Below, one piece after another: positions 7,398 through 16,500 of a stretch of 23,639 bases of DNA. A program made the translations under genes and the position numbers. How positions within the stretch are numbered: the stretch's first letter is position 1; each line of letters starts with the position of its first letter. Source of the stretch: Thecamonas trahens ATCC 50062 (Eukaryota; Apusozoa; Apusomonadida; Apusomonadidae). The stretch is from contig NW_013657674.1 of assembly GCF_000142905.1 (NCBI RefSeq), positions 107,312-130,950 of the forward strand, in the 5' to 3' direction. Under the pieces are notes generated by a model. The model had not been told where the DNA came from. It ran no database searches and saw only the letters and a program-made list of their open reading frames with translations.

Positions 7398-8254
7398 ATG
7401 TCGTCTCGGCAGAGCAAGGTCCAGTCTGGCCAGCTTGTGGCCATCATTGGTGACGAAGTACGCTATGTCCACATGCCCCCCTCCTCCCCCTCCCCTCCCC
7501 CCCATGCCCATACCCATGCCCCCCTCCCCAGGAAGGAGGGTACCCTGCCATGTCACGCGCACTCACCACATTCCCTCCTCTCCCCACCCCCCCCACCCCC
7601 CCTACCCCCCCCACCCCCCCCGACACACAGGATACCATCACGGGCTTCCTGCTTGCTGGTGTGGGTGAGGTGACNNNNNNNNNNNNNNNNNNNNNNNNNN
7701 NNNNNNNNNNNNNNNNNNNNNNNNNNNNNNNNNNNNNNNNNNNNNNNNNNNNNNNNNNNNNNNNNNNNNNNNNNNNNNNNNNNNNNNNNNNNNNNNNNNN
7801 NNNNNNNNNNNNNNNNNNNNNNNNNNNNNNNNNNNNNNNNNNNNNNNNNNNNNNNNNNNNNNNNNNNNNNNNNNNNNNNNNNNNNNNNNNTGGTATCCTG
7901 GTAGCGCACCCACCCCCGTCCACTACCCACCCCACCCCTCGACCCCACGCCCCCGCCCTAACCCCACCGCCCACCCCCCCCCCCCACCTCACCGCCCTCC
8001 TCTCCCTTTGCCCGCCTGTAGAGACCACCGTGCAGATGCTCGAGGACGCCTTCAAGCGATTCACTTCGCGTGACGACATTGCTGTGCTTCTCATCAACCA
8101 GCACATTGCCCACGACATCCGTCATCTCCTCGACGCCTACTTTGAGCCCATCCCGGCCATCCTTGAGATCCCCTCCAAGGAGCACCCGTACTCGGTTGAG
8201 CATGACTCGATCATGCAGCGCGTTGCTCTCGTCACCGGTGAGCGCGATGCTTAG
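7398..8254 (+). CDS. ATP6V1F: V-type proton ATPase subunit F, intron-containing, one exon in assembly gap
   Basis: Subunit F sits in the central rotor stalk of the V1 sector and couples ATP hydrolysis to proton pumping in acidic vacuoles and endosomes. Exon 1 (7398-7457) encodes MSSRQSKVQSGQLVAIIGDE. Exon 2 (7631-7669, only 39 bases) encodes DTITGFLLAGVGE. The last exon (8022-8254) encodes the 76-residue C-terminal part, including RDDIAVLLINQHIAHDIRHL and PAILEIPSKEHPY, which are near-invariant in the family. Introns are 7458-7630 (GTACGC...CACAG), one starting at 7670 (GTGAC), and one ending at 8021 (CTGTAG). The missing family segment (about 14-16 residues, animal equivalent LNKNRHPNFLVVEK) must lie in the N run at 7675-7890 or immediately after it. 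The last exon begins in phase 1. Assembled length would be about 120-125 residues, the family norm. A GTGAGC at 8238 could be an alternative donor near the stop. Confidence 0.93.
7458..7630 (+). other. ATP6V1F intron 1, C-rich
   Basis: This 173-base intron runs from GTACGC to CACACAG and joins IIGDE to DTITGFLL, exactly where the conserved protein continues. It is not a multiple of three. The sense strand is dominated by C runs (7585-7621 is almost only C with spaced A or T), so the other strand carries many G runs with G-quadruplex potential. Confidence 0.9.
7675..7890. other. Assembly gap (216 N)
   Basis: A run of 216 undetermined bases. It interrupts ATP6V1F between exon 2 and the last exon and hides most or all of exon 3. 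Both flanks are poly-C rich, which probably caused the gap; the stated length may be an estimate. Confidence 0.99.
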
Positions 8255-8538
8255 CCCCAGCAGCCAGGCCCCCCCCAGCAGCCAGGCCCCAACAACCAGG
8301 CCTGGCACCAATCCGCGGCCCTCCCCATCCTCGCCGCTCGCCCGCCCCCCCCCTCTATCGCTCACACCACCATCACCACCTCCACCCCCTATCGCTGGGC
8401 AGATGCAGCCCCCCCTCATACCCACAAACCAATGCCCCTCCCCTCCCCTCCCCCCCTTCCCCCCCCCCTCCCAACACAATGTGCCCCTCCTGTCACACCA
8501 GCCCAACTCTTCTCCTCTCCCCCTCCCCCCCCTCCCCC
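8255..8538 (+). other. C/T-rich low-complexity spacer between ATP6V1F and the DHH-KH gene
   Basis: These 284 bases are dominated by poly-C and CCT/CCA runs on the plus strand, the same composition as the ATP6V1F introns. This may be an unrecognised intron (a 5' intron of the next gene, or a last ATP6V1F intron using the GTGAGC at 8238) rather than plain intergenic DNA. I see no supported coding region. A promoter for the downstream gene should be here if it is separately transcribed. Confidence 0.45.
8258..8302. repeat. Short direct repeats (cagcagccaggcc)
   Basis: The 13-mer cagcagccaggcc occurs at 8258-8270 and 8276-8288, with a degenerate third copy (aacaaccaggcc) at 8291-8302. They follow the ATP6V1F stop and lead into a C-rich tract. 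Confidence 0.8.
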
Positions 8539-10409
8539 ATGCCCGCCCCCCGAAGCCACCTATCCACCCACTCGTCGGGGACAGTCTCCAACACCACCGC
8601 CACCTTGTCCTCGGACTCGGACTCGTCAGCCTCCGCTGCCTCAGCCTCGGCCGGCGCAGCCCACCACTCGCCGTTCTCGGCCTCGCCCACCCGCTCCTGC
8701 TCCTCCTCTTGCTCCTCCTCCTCATGCTCCTCCTCCTCGTCTCCGGGCTTATCATCGCCACACTCGCCGCTCGCCACCCGCTCGACGCCACCGGCCCATG
8801 ACCGCCCGCCGGGCTTTGCCCTCCCGCCGCCTGCGCTCACCTTTGTCTCGACTCTCCCGGAGATCACCCACGAGCCGCAGCCGGCCGATGTGGTAGCGCT
8901 CGCGGCGCTGACTCTGCCGCCGGGCGACGTTGAGGTTGTCATCTTCCATCGTGGCTGCCCCGATGGCATTGGCTCGGCCTTTGCCGCCCACTGCGTCCTC
9001 GGCGGGAATGCAGAATACATCGCCATAGGCCACGGCGAGCGCCCCCGCTGGAGCGCATCCGCGGCAAGTGCGTGGCCATCTTTGACTTTTGCTTCCCGCC
9101 CGACGACATGCGCGACGTCGCCGCGGTCTCCGCCAACTTTGTCGTCCTTGATCACCACACCTCGGCCGCTGTGGCCATGGCCGGCCGCTTTGAGCGCACC
9201 TTTTTCGACTTTGATCGCTCCGGCGCCATGCTGGCGTGGCAGTACTTTCACCCTGGCGTGGCCGAGGCCGACGCCCCGCTCCTCATCCAGTACATCCAGG
9301 ACACCGATCTGTGGCGCTTTGCCCTGCCCAACGCCGCAGACTTTTCCGCCGCCCTCAAGGCCCAGCCGCGCCTCTCGCTCCAGTTCCTCTCAACCCTGCT
9401 CGACCACGACGAGCTCGACCGATTCATTGCCCGCGGCTCAGCCATCCGCTCGTACATTGACGCTGCCGTTGCCCGCCAGCTTCCCACCGCCGGCTTCCGC
9501 GCCTTTCACGGCTACGAGACGCTCATCCTCAACGCCTCGGCAAACATGTCTGAGCTCGGCAACGAGCTTGCTCGCCTCGCACCCATCGGCCTCGTGTACT
9601 ACACCAACCACGCCGCCGCCGGCCGGATTAAGGTGTCGCTGAGAACCGTCGACCCGGCCATCGACGTCTCTGCCCTCGCCGCCCTCCACGGCGGCGGCGG
9701 ACACGCCAAAGCCGCCGCCTTTGTCCACCACGGTTCGTCCATCGACGAACTCTTCGACAACGCCGCGGGATCGGCCTACGCTGCGGCCGCGGCCGCTGTT
9801 GTTTCCTCGGCCTCGGCTGCCGCGGCTGCCACCCGAGCCACCCCCCCGGCCACTCGCCCAGCTTCCGACGCCCGCGCGCCGTCCGGGTCGGATCCGCGCA
9901 CTGGCGCGCGGGCCGCTCCGCCGGCACCAACTCCTACGTCGGCCCCGCTTTATCCCCGCCCGCCGCCCGGCCCGCCACCGGGCGTCCAGTCAAAGTCAAA
10001 GCCGACACCGTCGTCGGCGCCGATTACTCCGCTTCTGCCATCAATGTCGACGATGGCGTCGATGCTCTCCAACCGCGCCGGGACCTCGCCGCCGCCGACG
10101 GCACCCTCGCCGCCGCCACCGGCCTCGCCGCACGAGGCTGCCCGCATCCAGGCCAAGATCATCGAGCACATGCTTGTCCCGCACCACCTCGTCGGCTTTA
10201 TTCTAGGCCGCGGCGGTTCCGCCATCCGCTCCATCCGCACCGCCTCGGGCGCCTTTATCAAGATCCAGAACCGCTCAGAGGTTGCGCCCGACGCTTCGGG
10301 CCGCCGCGTCACCTTTTCCGGCACCCAGCAGCAGGTCTCGGCTGCCCGCGAGCTCATCAAGGCCCGCATGGTCGAAGCCGAGCTTAACTTTCATCGCCGT
10401 CGCCTCTGA
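8539..10409 (+). CDS. DHH-DHHA1 phosphoesterase (NrnB/COG2404-like) fused to a KH domain, with frameshift
   Basis: DHH-DHHA1 proteins are metal-dependent phosphoesterases that degrade short oligonucleotides or cyclic nucleotides. Motifs in order: FHRGCPDGIGSAFAA (8944-8988), IFDFCFPPDD after the frameshift (about 9075-9104), VLDHHTS with DHH at 9150-9158, YIQDTDLWRF (about 9291-9320), and the DHHA1 substrate loop HGGGGHAKAAAF (GGGGH at 9690-9704). The H..CPDG..SA and D.DLW forms point to the NrnB/COG2404 branch rather than RecJ. An Ala/Pro/Ser-rich linker (about 9770-10130) leads to a type I KH domain (about 10140-10380) with VGFILGRGGSAIRSI, its GRGG loop at 10206-10217. One C is missing in the run at 9042-9046; adding it joins the two halves and gives about 623 residues. 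The start is uncertain: 8539 and 8479 are the only in-frame ATGs before the domain, the N-terminus is Ser/Pro-rich, and a spliced start is possible. Confidence 0.85.
9042..9046 (+). other. Single-base frameshift in C homopolymer (DHH-KH gene)
   Basis: The five-C run in gagcgcccccgctgg separates two frames of one conserved protein. Upstream reads ...YIAIGHGERP; downstream, one frame over, reads LERIRGKCVAIFDF. A sixth C makes the reading continuous (ERPPLERIRGKCVAIFDF). No GT...AG pair explains it, so a homopolymer miscall or a recent mutation is likely. Confidence 0.85.
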
Positions 10410-10567
10410 GCCTTTTCTCACCTCGAGCCGCCGTCATGCGATACCGATCGGCCGGCGCGTGGCGGCTGCCACGCGCGGTGATAGGACTTGCGTCAAACTG
10501 TGTATTGTGTTTGCGTTGTTCACTTTGAGATGCGCGTCACAGCGCCTGCATGATCGCTCGCGGCTAG
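10410..10567. other. Convergent intergenic spacer
   Basis: 158 bases between the stops of the DHH-KH gene (plus) and the dynein gene (minus). It must hold both 3' UTRs and polyadenylation signals. No canonical AATAAA was seen on either strand. Confidence 0.5.
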
Positions 10568-13500
10568 TTAGTAGTTGAGCGCACAGAACATGGCGACACC
10601 CTTCTTGACCCACTCGGCCCCACCGCCAACAAGCTCGTCGTCGCCATCGTCGGCCTCGCCCTGGCTGGCGACCTTGATCGGGAGCTCAATCGAGGTGATG
10701 TAGTTAGTCGAGTGGCCGGTGGTGGAGAGCTCACCGGCACGGGCAAGCGTCTTGTACACCGGGCAGACGTAGACTGAGTTCGACGGCTTGGGCTTGTCCG
10801 GCACCGGCTTGAGCCAGATGACCGGCATGAGGGTGTAAAGCTCCTTAGAGCGCGAGTCGACAATGGCGCCGGCGTCCTGCGACCACCGCGCGCCTTCCAT
10901 GTACAGGCCCGAGATGTAGCAACCGTCCTCGGGTGGTCCGGCGGCCTCCAGCTCGGCCTTGGTCTCGGTCATGACCACGTGCTCGAACGAGAGCGTGTCG
11001 ACCGAGACCAGGTACTTGCGCGCATAGTTTTGCAGCGTTCCGGTGAGGAAGGCCTGCGGGAAGAAGAAGCCCGAGATCCAGTACACCGTCGGGTTGCCCT
11101 CGCGCGCTGCCCAACCCGCGATGAACTCCATTCGCGCCACGAGGTCGACCACCCACGCCGAGAGCGGCTTGAGCGACGGGTACGCCATCGTCTCCCACAT
11201 CTTGGGCACCTGGTTGTGGTACAGTGAGTTGCCCATCTCCTCCAGCTCGAGCGACATGACCACCAGCCCGTCGAGCGCGTCGAGCAGGTCGCCGAGCGAC
11301 TGCTTGACCACACGCAGCAGCGCGTTGTACCGCATCACCTCCTGAATGAGCACCGTCGACATCGACTCCTTCGGATCCAGCGGGTGTTGCGCAGAGACAA
11401 GGCTCTCGTCAAGCGGCCCCGGTACACGCTCCAGCACCTCCACCGCGGTTGCCTTGACCTTGTCCTCCACCGAAAGACTGGCACCGGCGCTGGCGCTCTT
11501 GGCCGCATCAGCGCCCTTGGTCGCACCGGCCTCTGTGCTCTCGTTGAGGTCAGCCGAGCTCGCCGATGCCACCGCCGCCGTTGCCGTCGCCGCCGGCTGC
11601 AGCTTGACCATTGCCGCAAACATGGCAGCGACCTCGTTCTGCACAAACGTGATGTCTGCGTTCTCGTGCATGCCAAACAGATGTGGCGGGTCGTTGTGCG
11701 GGAGCGCCTCGACAAAGTCCATCACACCCTTGACCGTGTCAGCCTCTGGGTTGGCGTAAACGTCGTCGCCCGCGTAGCGGAACTGCGAGTCGAGGACCTC
11801 GGGCGTGTAAAAGTCGCCCAGGATGGTCATCAGCGTCCGCCGGTCGATGTCGTCCGTCACGCGGCCACCGTAGTTGATGTGCCCGGCGAGGAACTTGAGG
11901 ACCCGGTACGGCGGTGCAGGGTACGCCTCGAGGAACATGTGCAGCTGCCGGATGCAGATGGCCAGGTCGCCGCGAGTGTACTCGTACGGGATGTTCCACC
12001 CGAGTGGGCCAAACTTGCGGCGCTCCTGGATGACCGCGTGGAACATGGCGAGCGAGTAGAGGAGCTTGCGCCACACCCGCGGGTTCTTCGAGTCGTCGAG
12101 CGCACCCTCCTCCAGCGACGCGTACGTCCGCAGCAGGTTCGATCGCACACCCTTGGGCGGCTCGTTGGTCATCTTGACAGACTCCTGCAGGACGACAACC
12201 GGAAACTCAGGCGACGGCATCGAGGTAAGCCACAGCCGGAAGTCGCGGTGGATCTTCTCTGGCTGCCACGAGACCACGATGCGCTCGAGGTCCGGCATCC
12301 ACGACGTCGCGAGGTGGCAGTTCTCCAGCAGCACCCACGTCCCGCGCTCCATCGCCTCGGCAATCATCTCCTCGGCACGCACGCCCTGTCCACGGCCAAG
12401 CGAAATAGTCGCCAGCTTCTTCGAGAACCGCATTTCCACCGCAAACTTGTACAAGTCTGCTCCGGGATCCGCGCCCGGCGAGAGGACAAAGATTAGCGGC
12501 GTCGTTGGCGACGAGTCGCGGTAGACAGAGGCGAGATCAAACGTCGGCGGAATGATAAACTCCTTGCCCAGCTCCTCCGCGATAAAGTCCTCCACCGCGC
12601 CGGCGACCTTGTCCAGCCGCAGGCACCGCAGCAGCGCAATCCTCTGCACCGCGTTCAGCCGCTCCTGCCACAGGCCCGGGAGTTCGAGCTTGTGCGGTGC
12701 GCTCGAGTTAAAGTACTTGGCAAAGAACTCAATGTGGCGCACAAAGTACGCGGTGAAGCCCGAGAACCGCGGGAGCACAAGCTCGAGCTTCTGCACAGCC
12801 TCCCACGCAACCTGCGTCAGCCACTCGGGCGCAGGGTTGCTCTTCGACTCCTCCAGAATGAGCGACGAGCCGCCGAGCAGGAACCGCCACTCGTCGGCAT
12901 CGACGTAGTCCGGCTGCGCTCCGCGAAGGATCCGCGTGCAGAGCAGGAACGAGAAGAGCACCTTGTGCCGCTCAAACAGAGAGCGGCAGACGTTGCGGTA
13001 GAGCGAGTACGTAAAATACTCGGAAATGTTGTTGAGCCGCACCCCGAGCTCGTCGTCGGGCTCAGAGTTGGCCAGCCCGGCCGAGAACAGGCCCATGAAC
13101 CAGTTGAGTGAGTACTGGTACATCGGGTCGACTGCGGCCAGGTCGGTGATGCAGAAGAACAGAATGCGCGCGCGGACCGCCACAGGCTGGTACTGCCGCC
13201 GCGTGGCGTCGATCTCCACTTCGGTCTCTTCCTGCTCCACCACCTTTTGCTTGATCTCCAGCGAGACCTTCTTCGAGTTGGCGAGCTCGTCGATGAGCAC
13301 CTCGTCCTCGAGCGGGTTGCCCTTGGCTGACGAGAGGAGGAACAGAATCCGGTCCTCGATCTCGGCAAGCTCCTGCCGCATCTTGGCGTTTGAGGAGACC
13401 AGGTGGTTCTTGGTATCCTCCAGATCCGGCCGCTCTTTGGCCACCACCACGCCGAGCAGTTGCTCCTCCAGACCCTCAGGCGAGAGGGTAAAGTTGAGCA

Positions 13501-16500
13501 GCGTCACCTTGGTCGACGTCTCCGGCTTGTAGTGTGGGTTCGGGAGCTTGGTCGTGATGTACAACCTAAAGTCGTCGCGGTACGGGATCTCCTGGTCGCC
13601 GACCTTGATGCATGGCCCGGTCTCGCGCTCCACCACTTGCTTGAGGAGGACAGGCTCGAGCGCAGGGTCCAGGCTCTCTGGCACGTTCTCGAGTAGGACC
13701 GGCTTGCCGAACCGGATGGCGTTACCCAGCGTCCGCAAGTAGTCCTTCTCTGACAGCTTGATGACGTCGAGCCCGTTCTCGGCCTCCATGTTGCGGATCC
13801 ACTTGTTCGCCTGGCCCTGCGGGTCAATCATGAGCGCCCACCGGCGCGAGTACTTGACGATAACGCCGTTCTCGGTCGAGAGCGTGTCGTTCGGCAGGCC
13901 CGCGAGGTTCCACGCCCGCAGCTCAATGGCAGAGCCAAGGACCGTCCGGATCGAGAACGACGGCGTGTGCGGAATGTCCAGCTCGCCCATCTTGGCCAGC
14001 CACCCCGCCACCAGCTCCTCGCGAAATGGTGTCGTGAACGCGCCTAGGTACCCAATGACAGCTGCGGCAAGGAGGGCGTCGCCCACCAACGCGTGCAGCG
14101 AGCCCTCGATGTCGGCAATGCCCTCCTTCCACCGGTCCTTCTCGTCGGCAAGGCCGCCGATGAGCTTGTGCGCCCGCGCGAGGTGCTGCTTCGTCTTCTC
14201 TACCTGCGCCTGCAGGTCCTCCTTCCGCTTCACCGAGTCCTCATACTGCTGCTCGAGCTCCAGAATGGAGCCCTCCAGCTCGGCGAGCTTGTCCTGTGAC
14301 TCCTTGAGCGAGAGGAGCGTGGCATCGAGCGAGGCCTTGGCCTCGGCATGCGCCTGTCGCTTCGGCGCCACCACCTTGGAGATCTGGTGGTACTTTTCCA
14401 TTGCGCGGACCCACATGCAGATCGACTTGCACGCCACCGAGACGCGGACCACCTTCTCCGGCTCAAAGTCCGGATCCTCAATGTACGGCTGGATCTTGGC
14501 AATCGTCGCCTCGGGAATGTTGTCCTTCGGAAAGTCGTACATCGAGTTGAGCAGCTGCATCGGGTTCGAGAGGAGCTGGCGCGCCACCGGCCAGTAGTCG
14601 TCCTGCTTCTTGCCGATGGCTCCAGGCACATCCACTTTTTGTGGCCGCTTGCCAAACATGATGCACGTGGCGGACATGACCATCTTGACGCCTGCTGGCG
14701 GGTTCTGCATCGCCTTGATCTCAACAAGATCCGTCCGGTCGAGCTCTGAGAGCGCAACGAGCGCGGCGTCGAGCGCCGGCAGCGCCTCGTCGAGGTCACG
14801 CTTGGCCGACGCCGCAATGTCCTCGCACTCGCGCGCCTTCTTCCGCGCCTCCTCCTCCTCTTGCATGACCACCACCCGCGACTTGGCGGCAGACTCCTTG
14901 TCGCCGTTGATCCGGATCATAGTCGACTCAACCTCCTTCTGGAGCTGCACAAGGCCCGGCTGCATGGCCTCGAGGTCCTCCTGGAGCACCTCGACGTCGG
15001 CCCGGGTCTTGACCAGCCGCTGCAAGCCTACCTCCAGCCGCGCCTTGCGCGTCTCAAACGCCTCGGCCTTGGTCTTCTTCACACTCTCGTACACGTTGAG
15101 CAGCTCGAGGTACGAGGCAGGCGTCACGTAGTTGAACCGCCCGGCCTGCACAAGGAACTTGGCCGACGCGCCGACCACAGACTCGTGCATCGTCGCCGCG
15201 CAGTCGACCATTGCCGCGTGGACCGCCGGCGAGTACTCGGCAGCCACCGGCGCGAGGAACTTGTTCGCCACAGACTCGAGCGCGTCGAGCGGCCAGCGCG
15301 AGAACCAGTCGATGGTGGTGCACGCAATGAGCGAGGGGAACATCCGGATCCGGGTCCGGAACTCGTTGCCAATGGGCGACATGGCGAGGACGCAGTGAAT
15401 GTTCGCCCGGAGCCGCTTGACAAAGTGGTCGAAAATGGTGGTCTTGGTCACCTTGATCCCCAAGTTCTGCACCACCGGCCGCATCGTCTCCAGAATGGCC
15501 TCCTCCTCCTCGGGTCCGAAAATGTTGGGCACCACGCCGGCGTTGAGAATGTTCGAAATGTCCTCCAGGAACGACTCGTGCACAATCTGCGAGTCGGCAA
15601 AGAGGAAGACCAGGCTCTTGCCCTCCACACCGGCAAGCATAAACATCCTCCGCAGGTCCTCGTGCCACTCGGCCACACCGTAGCTCTTGGAAATCTCGAT
15701 CGAGAACACCTCGTAGCCGGCAATAAACGCCGCAAGCCGCGCCAGCGACCGCCGCCCACTCCCGCCCATGCCCAGCAGCAGGCAGTTGCCCTGCGGCTGG
15801 CGGATGGTCCGCACAATGCGTGAAATGTGGGCAATGGCGTCGTTGAACATGACCAGGTTCATCGGATTCTCCTGCGTCGCGTTGTACTCCTCAAGATACT
15901 CTTCCACCACCCGGAGAAGCACGCTCATGTCCTCCACCCGCGCGTACACCTTGGGATCGGCGTTGGGCACCAAAAGTCGGCAAAGACCACGTCGTCGAGC
16001 TCTGCGCCGCTCACGGCTCCGGCCGCCGAGCTGCTGCTCCGTGCGGCAAGGCCGAGATCCTTGGCCACGTCCAGCCACCGCATGCCAAACTGCGAGGCCA
16101 TAATCTTCTTAAGCTCTCCCTTGAACCACTCGCGATCGTGCGCGTCGACGAGACGGTCATGGAAGACCCGGGTGCACTCGTGGGCCCAGAGCGCCACCAG
16201 CTCGGCCCGGCTCTGCACCGCCTCACGCGATGCCTGTACCACGCCTTCGACCACCTTGGACAGGTCGCGGAGGTTGTACGTGTAGTGCGACCGCGACGGT
16301 GTCGGCCGCAGCTCGGCCTGGATCGAGGCGTAGACTGAGATGGTGCCCTCGACCACCGACTTTGTCAAGCTCGCCACCTCGGGCACAAACGAGCCAAAGA
16401 ACGAGTCCATGATGGTGGTAAAGACACGACTCATCGACTCGCGTGAGAGCTCAGTGAATGAGAGCAGGTTAAAGTGCCGCTTAAACCGCGGCGTCATTGC

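Noticed and set aside
7585-7621. C-run array as a telomere-like or CRISPR-like repeat
   Set aside because: The unit length is irregular (C runs split by single A or T), no spacers, and it sits inside a well-supported intron.
7958-8791. Minus-strand open frame of 277 codons opposite ATP6V1F's last exon
   Set aside because: Gly/Arg-rich translation of poly-G; the plus strand carries a clear V-ATPase subunit F exon.
11384-12496. 370-codon plus-strand open frame
   Set aside because: Lies antisense to the conserved dynein C-terminal motor region; His/Arg/Val-rich shadow.
14861-15823. 320-codon plus-strand open frame
   Set aside because: Antisense to the dynein AAA4 and stalk coding sequence; Leu/His/Arg-rich shadow.
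15970-15980. Programmed -1 ribosomal frameshift in dynein
   Set aside because: The site (C TTT TGG) is not a canonical X XXY YYZ slippery heptamer, no downstream pseudoknot was evident, and a long constitutive motor protein is an unlikely target. Homopolymer miscall is simpler.
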